64,000 nucleotides of DNA from an uncultured Bacteroidales bacterium (GTDB lineage: Bacteria > Bacteroidota > Bacteroidia > Bacteroidales > P3). Of this stretch, positions 1-10,900 are shown one piece after another. Made by a program: the position numbers and the translations under genes. The notes beneath the pieces were generated by a model. That model searched no databases and was not told the DNA's origin. It was given only the letters and a program-made list of their open reading frames with translations. Positions within the stretch are counted from its first letter, which is position 1. The number at the start of each line of letters is the position of its first letter. The stretch is from NCBI GenBank assembly GCA_900318835.1, contig ONLW01000007.1, forward strand, positions 1 through 64,000, in the 5' to 3' direction.

Positions 1-45
1 CAACAATAATCAACTCAACGATTTCAAAGAACTCAACAATTCAAA
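1..45. repeat. degenerate 9-bp array at window edge
   Basis: Units of 9 bp related to NNNCTCAAC / NNNTTCAAA repeat in phase about five times. The array lies upstream of the first gene and may extend beyond the window edge. The rest of the leader to 204 is AT-rich, and I see no clear promoter in it. Confidence 0.5.
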
Positions 46-204
46 TGGACAATTATTGTTAAACTTTTAATATGTTAAATTTTTAGTGGACACTAATGTT
101 AATATTTATTAAAATTCGAATGGGGATGTAGAGATTTTGGAAAAAGTCCGTTATATATTTATATGTACTGGTTGGATACCGGTGGTTTATAAAAAGGATA
201 TTGT

Positions 205-1239
205 ATGAAAAAGACAGTTGTGATTTTATTGTTTGCGGCGATGGGCCTGGGGGCGGCGGCTCAGTCGAACCTGAAGCCTCGATTCGGGCTGACAAAGACG
301 CAGATAGAACATATTGACACTCTCCTGGCCCGCATGGCCAAAAGCAAACATGTAAGCCTGCAGTGGGGCATCTGGGAGCGTGACAACCAGTGGGACGGAG
401 CCACGACGATGCAGATTCTCAACCGAATGCTGACGGCCTACGAACTCTACGATTTGGCACTGCACCACACGTCGCCGGCGGTGAGGGTGACGGCGGGCAG
501 CATTCTCGTGGAGCGTTACACGCAGTTGGCGCCGCAGGTGGTGATGGACCTGCTGGCCGACAGCGGGATGTTCCATTCGGCCCAGGGTTGTCTCAGATTT
601 GTCGATTATGTGGGAAGTTGGGTACTGAATAAATCTGTGGAGAATAAGACGATGCCTGACAGTTTGTTGCATATTGTCGACAGCCTTATTCTCCTGCCTG
701 GCTACCGCCACATCGAACGCCGTTGCGATTTGGTGCGCCGCCTGCCGCTCACCGACGAGAACCATGACCTGCTGCTACGCCTGTGGAAAGAGGAGGGACA
801 GCGCGATGCCTTGGGCAGGATTGCCGCTTTCCGCCGCGAGGCCGACACGTCGGTCATCATCGAGGCTTTGCACGACAACAGCCGCAAACGCGTCACACGC
901 AAACCATTTTATCATAACAGTCCAATGGATCAGGCGTTGGAAGCCATCGTCCTGTGGCCCCACGGGGCGTTCAAGCCCCACCTGGAGGCTATGGCCGACA
1001 AGTATACGAGGAACAGCGCCTTCTACGAGACGGTGCTGGCCTTCGACACGGCGTGGGCGGTGACGCTCATCGACAGCATGTTTGCCCGTCTGGCACGCAA
1101 TCCCGAGAACAAGGTGGAGAGCTATGCGCCGCAGGGCCAGATGTCGATGTGGGCGGGTGAGGCTCTCTATAGGGCATACAACAAACGCCCCAACGAAGGG
1201 TTGAGGCGGAGGTTGGGACGTTACATGGTGATTCCTTAG
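205..1239 (+). CDS. secreted hypothetical protein, HEAT-like
   Basis: I do not recognise a named family. The protein has 344 residues and starts with a typical signal peptide of about 20 residues (MKKTVVILLFAAMGLGAAAQ), so it should be exported to the periplasm or cell surface. The mature part is alpha-helical in character, with short stretches around residues 85-130 that look like HEAT-type helical pairs (for example VRVTAGSILVERY). No catalytic motif is visible. The ATG at 205 is the only start that keeps the complete signal peptide. The gene converges on the nucleoside phosphorylase gene, with only 3 bp between the two stop codons. Function unknown. Confidence 0.7.
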   Translation: MKKTVVILLFAAMGLGAAAQSNLKPRFGLTKTQIEHIDTLLARMAKSKHVSLQWGIWERDNQWDGATTMQILNRMLTAYELYDLALHHTSPAVRVTAGSILVERYTQLAPQVVMDLLADSGMFHSAQGCLRFVDYVGSWVLNKSVENKTMPDSLLHIVDSLILLPGYRHIERRCDLVRRLPLTDENHDLLLRLWKEEGQRDALGRIAAFRREADTSVIIEALHDNSRKRVTRKPFYHNSPMDQALEAIVLWPHGAFKPHLEAMADKYTRNSAFYETVLAFDTAWAVTLIDSMFARLARNPENKVESYAPQGQMSMWAGEALYRAYNKRPNEGLRRRLGRYMVIP

Positions 1240-1242
1240 GAA

Positions 1243-2124
1243 TCAGTCTGCCAGACGTTCAACAATTTTACCAACGAGTTGGCGCATCTGGGGGTGGTAG
1301 TTGTTGAGGAAGGTGTCGCGTGGGCGGTTGGCGATGATGAGGCAGACCGTCAGGGCCTCGTGGCCGAGGAGGTGGCTGAAGCCGAAAATGGCCGAAGTTT
1401 CCATCTCTAAATTAGTCACGTTCCATTTTCCATTTTTCTCTTTCCACTCGAAGGTGGCCAGTTTCTCGTTGAGGCCGTCGATGGAAGGGTGCAGGCGGAT
1501 AGTTCTGCCCTGGGGACCATAAAAGCCAGGGGCGGTGGCGGTGATGCCGTGGTGCATGTCGAAAGCAATCTTGTCGAGCAGCATCTCGCTACCCTTAACA
1601 CAGTAGGGACGGGCCAAGTTGTCGTCGAGGCCCATGTGCTTTATAAAAGCATCTTCCATATCTTTCCACTTTCCATTTCCCACTTTCCACTCTTTATAGT
1701 AGTTCATCAGTCCGTCGAGACCGATGGCGTAGGCTGAGGCTACATGGCTGCCGCAGTCGATATCTTCCTGCAGGGAGCCGCTGGTTCCGATGCGGACAAT
1801 TTGGAGGTGGCGGTCTGACTTGTCGGACCAGTCGGACTTGTCAGACAAATGTAACGCCGCGTCGAGTTCGGTCATCACGATGTCGATGTTGTCGCATCCC
1901 ATGCCGGTGCTGAGTGCGGTGAGGCGGGTGCCGTGGTAGGTGCCGGTGAGGGCGTGGATTTCGCGGTTGTGGGACTCGAACTCAACGGTCTCGAAGATGT
2001 CCTTGAACATCTCTACGCGGCCGGGGTCACCAACGAGCAGCACCTTGTCGGCCAAGGTGCTGCTGTTGAGTCGTATGTGGTAGAGTGTGCCGTCGGGGGC
2101 AAGAACCAATTCGCTGGCTTTCAT
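1243..2124 (-). CDS. udp: uridine/nucleoside phosphorylase
   Basis: Cytoplasmic nucleoside phosphorylase of the PNP/UDP family, which cleaves a nucleoside (probably uridine) with phosphate to give the free base and ribose-1-phosphate in pyrimidine salvage. Visible family motifs are GDPGR near residue 32 (phosphate binding), a TGMGCDNIDIV segment, RIGTSGS in the middle, and NLEMETSAIFG near the C-terminus with the substrate-contacting Glu-Met-Glu. At 293 residues it is slightly longer than usual. The excess is explained by three short-period repeat tracts in frame (1421-1448, 1662-1696, 1813-1848), the last of which encodes SDKSDWSDKSDR. It lies 6 bp downstream of the TPSRN-tailed gene and is probably co-transcribed with it. 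Substrate specificity is inferred. Confidence 0.85.
   Translation of the reverse strand: MKASELVLAPDGTLYHIRLNSSTLADKVLLVGDPGRVEMFKDIFETVEFESHNREIHALTGTYHGTRLTALSTGMGCDNIDIVMTELDAALHLSDKSDWSDKSDRHLQIVRIGTSGSLQEDIDCGSHVASAYAIGLDGLMNYYKEWKVGNGKWKDMEDAFIKHMGLDDNLARPYCVKGSEMLLDKIAFDMHHGITATAPGFYGPQGRTIRLHPSIDGLNEKLATFEWKEKNGKWNVTNLEMETSAIFGFSHLLGHEALTVCLIIANRPRDTFLNNYHPQMRQLVGKIVERLAD
1421..1448. repeat. 7-bp array inside udp
   Basis: Four in-phase units of TTCCATT / TTCCACT type inside the udp coding region. It encodes WKEKNGKWN on the minus strand. Confidence 0.7.
1662..1696. repeat. 7-bp array inside udp
   Basis: Five in-phase 7-bp units (CTTTCCA type). It encodes EWKVGNGKWKD in udp. The 35-bp length is not a multiple of three, so the insertion must have been accommodated together with flanking bases. 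Confidence 0.75.
1813..1848. repeat. 9-bp array inside udp
   Basis: Four in-phase 9-bp units (GTCNGACNN). It encodes repeated Ser-Asp-Lys/Trp triplets between two conserved blocks of udp. Confidence 0.8.
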
Positions 2125-2130
2125 GGTGTG

Positions 2131-3228
2131 TTATCTTTTGCGGGTAGAGGGAGTGGTGTTTTTGTTGCGCGAGGAGCTCGTCTCCTTGGTGGCGGAGTTA
2201 TTGCCGTTGTCGCTGTTGCGCGAAGGGGTGACGGAACTGTTACGCGTGGGAGTGGTTGTTGTGCCATTGCTGTTGCGCGAGGGCGTGGTTGTAGTTGCTG
2301 TGTTGTTGCCGCTGTTATTGCGTGACGGAGTGACTGTATTGTTGTTTCGCGAGGGCGTGACGGTGGTGGTGTTGCGCGACGGCGTGGTTGTAGTTGTCGT
2401 GCTGTTGCCGCCGTTGTTACGTGAGGGCGTGACGGTATTGCTGTTGCGCGAGGGGGTGGTTGTGCTGCTACTGCTGTTGCGCGAGGGTGTGACGGTATTG
2501 TTGTTGCGCGACGGTGTAGTTGTGGTGGTGGGTGTGGTGATGGGGGTGGTCACGTTCCTCGAGGAGCTGCTATTGCGGTTGCTGGAGGGGGGATTGGTGC
2601 TGTTGTCGTTGCCGATGTGCGAGTTGTTAGTATTCGGTATCACCGTGGGACGGTCGATACCCGGTGTCCAGCGGTTGGAGGGCATGGGGACTGAGGTACC
2701 GGGAGTGCGCATGTAGTAAGGGTGCATGGGCGGGCGTCCGGAACCCTGTCGGTAGGTGGGAGGCATCCAGCCGTGGCAGTGGATATCGTAGTGATATGTG
2801 CGGACATAGCCGTGGCGGTGCACAACGCGGGTGTAGGGGTTGTAGGGTGGGACACGCCAGACGAGAGAGGGGGTGCGGATATCGACGCGGAAGCGCAGGT
2901 ACTGGGCAGCGTTGTACATGCGGCCGGCACTGTAGAGCCATACGCACTGTAGGTCGAGAGGCATATAGATTTCCTCGCCAGTATAGGCGTCATAGCCGTA
3001 AATCCATATCTCGTAGTAGGAGGAGTTGACGCGCTCCATCCAGATTTCGTTGATGAGCACATAGGTCTCAATCTCATAGTCGTAGCCGCAGTAAATCATC
3101 AGCTCGTTCTGTGTGTTGAGGTAATTGACGGTGCGTTCGGCTTGGCTGTAGGTGAAGTAGTGGATGGACCGAGCCGAAGCTCCCAGGCTCATCAGGACCA
3201 TAACTACAATGATTGCAATGCGTTTCAT
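2131..3228 (-). CDS. secreted protein with TPSRN-repeat tail
   Basis: A 365-residue exported protein of unknown function. A signal peptide (MKRIAIIVVMVLMSLGASA) precedes a compact N-terminal domain of about 150 residues rich in Tyr, Trp and His, which has the look of a small beta-rich fold. From about residue 205 to the end the sequence becomes low-complexity Asn/Ser/Thr/Arg, with nine copies of TPSRN and one TPTRN at irregular spacing. The tail is probably disordered and could span or bind the cell wall. Its repeats make the locus prone to length variation. It is transcribed leftward from a promoter at 3288-3318 and is followed after 6 bp by udp. Confidence 0.7.
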   Translation of the reverse strand: MKRIAIIVVMVLMSLGASARSIHYFTYSQAERTVNYLNTQNELMIYCGYDYEIETYVLINEIWMERVNSSYYEIWIYGYDAYTGEEIYMPLDLQCVWLYSAGRMYNAAQYLRFRVDIRTPSLVWRVPPYNPYTRVVHRHGYVRTYHYDIHCHGWMPPTYRQGSGRPPMHPYYMRTPGTSVPMPSNRWTPGIDRPTVIPNTNNSHIGNDNSTNPPSSNRNSSSSRNVTTPITTPTTTTTPSRNNNTVTPSRNSSSSTTTPSRNSNTVTPSRNNGGNSTTTTTTPSRNTTTVTPSRNNNTVTPSRNNSGNNTATTTTPSRNSNGTTTTPTRNSSVTPSRNSDNGNNSATKETSSSRNKNTTPSTRKR

Positions 3229-3231
3229 GGC

Positions 3232-3266
3232 GTTTAGATTTTAAGGTTTAAGATTTTATGTTTTCT
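3232..3266. repeat. 7-bp array (GTTTAAG type)
   Basis: Five degenerate 7-bp units just upstream of the start codon of the TPSRN-tailed gene, within its 5' leader. Confidence 0.55.
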
Positions 3267-3287
3267 TTTTCTATTAATTCTGTACTG

Positions 3288-3318
3288 CAAAAGTACAAAT
3301 TCTTTTGAATATGGCCAA
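3288..3318 (-). promoter_or_regulatory. Bacteroidota-type promoter, leftward
   Basis: On the minus strand TACTTTTG (3288-3295) matches the -7 consensus TAnnTTTG. A TTG at 3316-3318 lies 20 bp upstream as the -33 element. It drives the TPSRN-tailed gene and udp. Confidence 0.65.
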
Positions 3319-3322
3319 AAAA

Positions 3323-3371
3323 AGGTTTCGGGTTGAGGGTTTAAGGTTTAAGGTTTAAGGTTTAAGGTGGC
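3323..3371. repeat. 7-bp array (AGGTTTA type)
   Basis: Seven in-phase heptamers, with AGGTTTA repeated three times exactly. The array lies between the two divergent promoters of this intergenic region (3229-3472). Confidence 0.85.
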
Positions 3372-3410
3372 TGATATACAGTGTTTTGTGTTTTTTGTAA
3401 AAAAATATTG

Positions 3411-3440
3411 TTGTAAAATCATGTTTTTTTATTATTTTTG
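3411..3440 (+). promoter_or_regulatory. Bacteroidota-type promoter, rightward
   Basis: TTG at 3411-3413, 19 bp, then TATTTTTG at 3433-3440. It precedes the OmpA-like gene by about 33 bp. Confidence 0.75.
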
Positions 3441-3472
3441 CCTTCGGAAATAATATGTAATAATTCGAAAAT

Positions 3473-4921
3473 ATGAAACGATTTTTGATAGGTTTGTTGG
3501 CTTGCGCGCTGATCCTCGGAAGCGTAGATGCGCAGGCTCAGAACAAGAAGAAATCATCTAAGAAAAAAGCTGCGACGACTGCCGCCACTGGCAAGAAGAG
3601 CAAGAAAGCCAAGACTCCGGAGCCTGTGACACCCACGTTTGTCACCCTTCCGGTCAACAGCAACGACTGCCTTTTTGCCATCCCGTTGGAGATTGACAAG
3701 CCCTACGGCCCCACGACGGGGCCCGACGGTGCCGGCCGCATACAGGAGATTGTGGCCGACAAGGCTCATCCCAACATCTTTGAGCGTGAACACAACACTG
3801 TATGGTATAAGTTCAAGGTGCCCTACAACGGCGACCTGGAGATTGCCATCATGCAGGTCTCCCAGTGGGACGACTACGATTTCCTTGTCTATAAGAACAC
3901 CGGCAGCTACTTCTCCAATCAAGTGATGCTGAACAAAGTAAGCCCTGTGGCTGTGAATATGGCCGGTATCGATAGTGCCGCCATGTTTGCCGCCGTAATG
4001 AAAAGTGGCAAAGGAAAGACCGAGAGCACACCGCGCCATGAGGGCTCAAAGAGAAAGGCTGCTGTCGAGAGCGACCTTCCTGTTTTCGACATGGCTCCTG
4101 ACGCCAAACCCACCATCGGCATGTTCTACGATGCCACTGACAAGATGCTCACCAAGAAGCAGATTGGAAAATTCATCAAGTCTATCCCCGTGCGCAAGGG
4201 CGAGGAATATTACATTGTTCTCGACAACCGTACCCTCAATGGACAGGGCCATACCATCAGGGTATCGGTCCATGTCGACGCCTATGAACCCTTGGTGCTA
4301 TTCTACGACAAGAAGGGTAAACGCTATGTCGATGTGAACCTGATGATTCTTGAGCGTGGCGGTAAAGGCGAGGAACGCCCCATTGTGCAGGACGAACATT
4401 ACCGTGGAGGCAAGGTGAAGTTTGTCCCCGGATTCAGCTACCTGCTCTATGCCAAGCGCGACGGCTATTTCTCCATCTACAAAGAATTCAATTCGTGGAA
4501 CCTCATGATGCAGGACACCATCATGCTCTACGACATGGAGCGCACGGAGCGTGGCTCGAGTTTCCAGATCCGTGACCTCAACTTCGAGAGTGACGAGGCC
4601 ACCCTCATCGGCAGCTATGATTCTGTGCTGATGGATTATCTGCTGATGTTCCGCAACCATCCCGAAGTCAACTTTCTTGTCAAGGGCTACGTGCAGAGCT
4701 ACGGCGTGAATGCCGAAGCCGACATGCTGCTCTCCCTTGACCGTGCAAAAGCCATCAAGGAGTGGTTTGTGAAGAACGGTATTGATGCCAAGCGTATCAC
4801 TACGGCAGGCATGACCAAGAACGAAATCAAGCGTGCTGCCGCTGCTGCCCTAAATGAGAAGGGTGGGGGATTCTCCAACATCAAAGCCGAACTCATCATC
4901 ACCGGCAAAGGTGACAGATAA
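3473..4921 (+). CDS. OmpA-family C-terminal domain protein
   Basis: An exported envelope protein of 482 residues. A signal peptide of about 22 residues (cleavage near AQA) is followed by a very basic Lys/Ala-rich segment (residues 24-45). The middle region is beta-rich and unrecognised, and an OmpA-like peptidoglycan-associating domain occupies roughly residues 365-480. The OmpA-like part shows the usual order: LNFESDEATL, a helix, VNFLVKGYVQSYG, LSLDRAKAIKEWF and IDAKRITTAGM. Such domains bind the diaminopimelate peptide of peptidoglycan, so the protein probably links the envelope to the cell wall. It is the first gene behind the promoter at 3411-3440 and is closed by a hairpin terminator before the alpha-2-macroglobulin gene. 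Confidence 0.8.
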   Translation: MKRFLIGLLACALILGSVDAQAQNKKKSSKKKAATTAATGKKSKKAKTPEPVTPTFVTLPVNSNDCLFAIPLEIDKPYGPTTGPDGAGRIQEIVADKAHPNIFEREHNTVWYKFKVPYNGDLEIAIMQVSQWDDYDFLVYKNTGSYFSNQVMLNKVSPVAVNMAGIDSAAMFAAVMKSGKGKTESTPRHEGSKRKAAVESDLPVFDMAPDAKPTIGMFYDATDKMLTKKQIGKFIKSIPVRKGEEYYIVLDNRTLNGQGHTIRVSVHVDAYEPLVLFYDKKGKRYVDVNLMILERGGKGEERPIVQDEHYRGGKVKFVPGFSYLLYAKRDGYFSIYKEFNSWNLMMQDTIMLYDMERTERGSSFQIRDLNFESDEATLIGSYDSVLMDYLLMFRNHPEVNFLVKGYVQSYGVNAEADMLLSLDRAKAIKEWFVKNGIDAKRITTAGMTKNEIKRAAAAALNEKGGGFSNIKAELIITGKGDR

Positions 4922-4938
4922 AATGATTTAAGAATTGT

Positions 4939-4967
4939 AGAGACGCTGCGAGCAGCGTCTCTTTTTT
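4939..4967 (+). terminator. intrinsic terminator
   Basis: Perfect 11-bp stem AGAGACGCTGC / GCAGCGTCTCT with a 2-nt loop, followed by a T run, between the OmpA-like gene and the alpha-2-macroglobulin gene. A very similar stem occurs at 27501-27524 without the T run. Confidence 0.8.
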
Positions 4968-4979
4968 GTATATTTTAAT

Positions 4980-7900
4980 ATGAAAAGAATAATTATCGCG
5001 CTTGCACTATTGGCCTGTTTCCCGATAGCCGCGCAGACCGACTGGAAGAAGATAGACAACCTCATTGAGAACAAGTTCTATAAGACCGCTTATACTCAAG
5101 CGGAGGCTGTTTTCAAAAAGACCAAGAACAGCACGGACCTTCTGACAGCGGCGTGGTATATGGCCCGCGCTGCCGCCGAATACCAGGAGGCCGGCTACGA
5201 CAGCGCCGAGGCCCGCTTCCGCGCCATCCTGCCGCGCCTCGAAGCCCCCGAGCGCGCCGTGTGCTACGTCATCCTTGGCGAACCCGATTCTGCCCTTGTC
5301 GACGAGGAGGTGCTCAAGCGCACTTCCTCCGACCGCATCCGCCGATTCTGCGAGCAGACCGAGTCGAAGGGCATCAACATCACCCCCACGGTCTACGATG
5401 TCGTTGTCCGTCAGCTGATATATGGCCCCGGTTCTAGTTCCCGCAGCAACGACGCATTAGCATTGTTGCAGCGTTTGGTTGACTTCCACCGTGACGATGC
5501 CGAGGAGCTCCGTCTCTACCTCGACATTGAGTTGCTCAACGTGATGGCCAATATGAGGGCGGAACGCTTCAATGAACACCTCCTCCAATCCTACATCAAC
5601 AAATACCGCGGCAGCAAGAGCGTTATGCTGACCGACCTGTACTATGCCATGGCCCTTTATCTGAAACGGGAAATGCGTTACGTCGAGGCCGTGACCTATT
5701 GCGACAGCGCCCTCGCCCTCGCGCCCAAGAGCCGCGGCGGGGCCAACTGTGCCAACATCAAGAACGAGCTTTGCGCTCCCTCTATTAATATCGAGGGCGG
5801 TCAAGCCAGCTGCATCGTTTACCCTGGCCGCTGGTCGCTCAACAGCCTTACCTACTGTAATCTGAACCGCATCTTCTTCTTCGTCTACCCCTTGGAGGGC
5901 GACAAATCCGTTCCGTTCGAGAACCTCCCGCAGCCCGTCAAGCAGTGGCAGCTGGACGTGGAGGACGATGGCAGCCATAAGGATAGATCTATCTACTTCG
6001 AAGTGCCGCCCCTCGAGGCGGGACGCTACCTCCTGGTGGCTTCGCCCAGCGCGAAGGTGAAGGCGGGGAAATATGCCTATTACGAGTTCTTCTGCACCGA
6101 CATGATGGTGGCCCGACATAATTTTATGTTCCAGCTCGTCGATTTCATGAGCGGCAAACCCATTGTCGGGCAGCGCATGGACTTCTGTGTGGACGACAAT
6201 AACGACGACTACATCATCGACAGCGCCTACAGCGATGCCGACGGCCGAGCGGAATATACCGGTGCCCCCAAAACCATTATATTAAAGATCAACCGTGACG
6301 GATGCCTTTATAAACGTGATGCGTGGAACTATCGCAGCACCTCGGAAGAACGCGAGTTGAAGACGCATGTCCAGTTTCTGAACGACCGCCCCATCTACCA
6401 CCTCGGCGACACGGTGCATGTTGCCTTGCTCTGCTACGAGAGCGACGGTGTCGACGGCCGTGTGGTGCCCAATCTCCAAGGCCACTGCACGCTCAAAAAT
6501 CCGCACAGCCAGGCGGTCGACACCTTCTCTTTCGTCTCGGACGAGCACGGCCTGGTCTCGCTCACCTTCGTCATCCCTGCCGACGGAATGGCGGGCTCGT
6601 GGGATTTGGCTGGCTATTATTTCTCCTGGAATGATGACAAGAAAAAAATTAAAATTAACTTTTGGGACGACATCAGGGTGGAGGAGTACAAGCCTCCCAA
6701 GTTCATGGTGTCGCTCGACGACCTGCCGGCTGCCGACTTCAAGGCCCCGGTTTTCGGTGAGCCTTACACCGTTCGTGGCATTGCCCGTGCCTATAGCGGT
6801 GCCTCGCTGGCCGGCGCACAGGTGCGCTACAGGATAGAGAGGTACAGCTGGAGATCTGTGCGCAACGGCATGGTGGCCACGGACACCCTGGAGGTGGCCA
6901 CGGACGGCACCTTCGACATCACCTTCATCCCGTTGCCCGACAGCGACGACGACCTCTCGGGCAAATTCGGATATGATTTCTATGTCAAAGTCGAGGTGAC
7001 CGACCTTAACGGAGAGACGCATGAGGCCCGCGTGCACTTCCAAGTGGGCACCCAGCGCTATAGCCTTTTCCTTTCCGGCATGGAGACGAATGTCTCGCGG
7101 CTCTCCTCGGTAGACTATGTCCTCACCGACGCAAGTTATCGTCCAGTCAAAGGCACCGTGACGGTCAGTGTGCAGCGTCTGGCTGCCGCCCCTCCGTTGA
7201 TGCGCCACCCGGTAAGTTACTATAACAAAAAAGAGGTCCGTGCCACCTTCAGCCGCGAGCAGTTTGCCGAGCACTACCCCGGTTTCGCCTATCCTCTCGA
7301 CCGTTATTCCTATAAGGACCGTGCGGTCGAGTGGTCGTACGAGGTCCGCCATGAGGCCGACGGTGTCTCCTGGCATCAGACCATCGCCCTGCCCGAGGGG
7401 TTGAAGTCGGGCTTCTACCGCATTGTGGCAACCGTCGACGACGACTCCGACACGGTTTACACCACGCTGACCCTCCCCGACGAGCGGCACGTCTGCTCCG
7501 AACAACTTGTTTGGTTCGACCTCTCCGACTCCGTGTGTGAGGTGGGCGACCGTCTCGTCATGCGCTATGGCTCTGCCTTCGACGATGTCAATATCTTCTA
7601 CACCCTCATCGGCCCCGACGGCATGGAGCGCGACCACCGCTGGCTGTCGGCCGGCACCTCCATCAAGCAATTGTCCATCCCTGTCGACACCGCGCTCCTC
7701 GGGGGCTTCCGGGTGAGGCTTGTGGCTGTCAAAAATGGTGTCAACGCCGAAGAGGGAGGGGAGGTGAAGGTGCCCTTCACCCACAAGAAACTCAATGTCG
7801 ACATCGCCACCTTCCGCGACAAACTGCAACCCGGCCAGCAGGAAGAGTGGACCATCAAGGTGACAGCCCCCGACACCTCTCATCTTTCACCTCTCACCTC

Positions 7901-10900
7901 TCACCTTGTAATGACCATGTTCGACGATGCCCTCACCTCCTACGGCTTCCTTGCCGGACAATGGCATGTCTACCCTTGGCGCGGCTATATTGATGACTAC
8001 TGGTCGTTTTCCTGGATGCGGCCGTGGTACCGAGATGACTCCTACAATGCTTTCAACAGGAGGGATTTGTTGAAGGGTAAGGATCCCGACTTGCATAAGT
8101 TGACCATCTTGCGCGATTTCCTCCTCTCCATGAACCGTGGGCGGAGCCAGCTCTATTACTCCTCGAATGGCGGCGAGACCACCGCAGCGTCGCAGGGCGT
8201 GCTGAAAGGGACGGTCACCGACGCGGAGACACGCGAAACGCTCCCGTTCGTCAACATCGTCGTCAAGCAAGACGGCAAGCAGGTTGCTGGCGGCGTTACC
8301 GACTTCGACGGCGTCTATTGCATCAAGCCCCTAAAGGAGGGCACCTACGACATCGAAGTCTCTTTTGTGGGTTACAACCGTTTTGTACGGTCGGGTGTCC
8401 GCGTGAAGCCCACGGGATTCACCGTGCTCAACCTCCAGCTGGCCTCGTGCGCCACCCAACTCGAAGAGGTTGTCATCGAGTGCGAAGAAGTGCCCATGAT
8501 TGAAATCGGCACTGCCCAGTCGGCTACGCGGTCGAACAAAGCAGTCATTGCCGAAAAGTCCGACCAATTGGAGGATGAAGTTGTGGCAGTGGGTGGTATC
8601 GGTTTCGATGACGGTAACAATGCGCCCGTGCAGTCGCGCACCAACCTCAACCCCAGTGCCTTCTTCGTCGCGGGCCTAGAGACCGACAGCACCGGCACCG
8701 CTACCTACCGCTTCCGCGTGCCCGAACTCCTCACCCGTTGGCGTGTCTACGGCCTGGCCTATACCGACGACCTCAGAATAGGCTCCCTCGACACATCCCT
8801 CGTCACGCAGAAATCCCTTATGGTGCAGCCCAACATCCCGCGCTTCCTCCGTCAGGGAGACAGTGTGGTGATGATGGCCAAGGTGGTGAACCTCAGCGAC
8901 AGTGCGCGACGGGTGCGGGTGATGTTTACTCTGAATAATCAGAATGCTCAGAATGTTCAAAAGGGTCTTATTACCAAAATCTATCAGGTGGTTAATGTTC
9001 CTGCCCATGGCTCCAAGCAGGTGACATTCCCTTTCAACAACCTGCCTCGCGACCTTTATGTGGCCACCTACGAAATCACTGCCCAGACCTGCGACGATCA
9101 TGGAGCTCAATACAGTGACGGCGAGCGCGGTCAGATTCCCGTTGTCTCCGACCGTCAGGCCGTCACCCTCTCGCAACCCATATATATCAACGGCGCAGGC
9201 GAAAAAACTTTCCACTTTTCACTTTCCACTTTCCACTCCTCCACAGCCTCGCCCCATTTCCTCGCTGCCGAACTGGTCGACAACCCCGTCTGGCTGGCCG
9301 TCAAATCCATGCCCCATCTCAAGGAGACCGAGAACCCCTCCAACCTCTACCTCGCCAACCGCCTATATGTCAATACCCTTGCCAAGGAAATTCTAGATAA
9401 TCTAGGAAATCTAGATATTCTAGATAATCTAGAAAAACTAGAGAATCTAGCCGACACCGCAAATACCAGCTTGAAAATCAACTCTGACATCCGCCAGACC
9501 CTCCTCGAGGCCACTCCCTGGCTCCGCGATGCCGAAGGCGAGGTGGAGCAGCGTCAGGCCATCGCCAACTACTTCGACAGCACGCGTATATCGAATGAAC
9601 TGGAGAAACTTAACGACCAGATTGCCTCCCGTCAGAATTCCAACGGCGGATGGAGCTGGATGCCCGACGGCGAAAGCTCCCTCTGGGTCACCCGCCAAAT
9701 CCTCCAACGCCTGTCCATACTCAAACAATCAGACAATCAGACAATCAAGCAATCGCTCGACTATGTGGACAAAGAGGAGCAGCGCTGCTATGAGCAATAC
9801 ATCAAACCCTACCTCAAGGGTGACTTTAAGTGGGCTCCGGACAACATTGATTATCTGTACACTCGCTCCTTCTACGGCAAAGGTACCACCGAGGCGTATA
9901 AGTTCTATTACAAGAATGCCCGGAAGAACTACCGCTCCTACACGGGCCTCTACACTCAGGCCCAGCTGGCCCTCATCTTCCACCGTCACGGCGACAAGAA
10001 AGCCGCCCGTGACATCGTCCGCCGCCTCAAGGAGAAGAGTTTGCAGAGCGACGAGATGGGCCTCTACTGGCGCGACAACCGCGGCGGCTGGTGGTGGTAC
10101 GAGCGTCCCGTCGAGACCCAGGCCCTTCTCATCCAGGCTTTTGCCGAAATCACCCCCCAGGACACCGCCACCATCGCCCTCATGCAACAGTGGCTCCTCA
10201 AGCAGAAGCAGGCCAACCATTGGGGCAACGACCGCGCCACCGTCGAGGCCATCAGAGCCCTCATGATTCAGAATAATCAGATTGCTCCGAGTAATCCGAA
10301 TAATCAGATTGCCATGAAAGCCTGTGGTGCAGAGCTTACGGCTCCCACCGAGGGCCTCGAGGGCTACCGCTCACAGCGCTGGGCAGGTCCCGCGCTCGAC
10401 AGCATCATCGCCCTCGGCGACAGCACCATCACCCTTCGCAAGGAGACCCCTGGCATCGCCTGGGGTGCCGTCTACTTCCAGTACACCGACGACATGGACA
10501 AGATCCCCGCCTCCGAGAGTGGCATCACCCTCAAACGCACCTATCTCTATATGAACAACCTGGAGGCTCCCAAGGTCGGCGACCGTGTGAGGATCCGCAT
10601 CGAAATCACCTGTGACCGCACCATGGAGTACCTCGAACTCATTGACAGCCGCCCCTCCTGCGTCGAACCCGTCAGCACCCAGTCGGGGTGGTGTTGGAAT
10701 CAAGGACTGAGGTATTATGTTGAAGTCAAGAATACCGCCACCCATTGTTATATCAACCGCCTCGAAAAAGGTAGTTATATCGTTGAATATGATGCCTTTG
10801 TCACCAACCCCGGCACCTTCCTCGCAGGTCCTGTCACCATGCAGTGTCTCTATGCTCCCGAGTTCCGCGCAACGGCTCCGGCAGAGCGTTTTGTAATCCG

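Noticed and set aside
6282-7883. Minus-strand reading frame (533 codons) inside the alpha-2-macroglobulin gene
   Set aside because: Shadow frame; the opposite strand encodes recognised macroglobulin domains.
9280-9420. Thioester motif in the macroglobulin toroid
   Set aside because: No CGEQ or similar Cys-Gly-Glu-Gln sequence is present where it would be expected or elsewhere in the C-terminal half.
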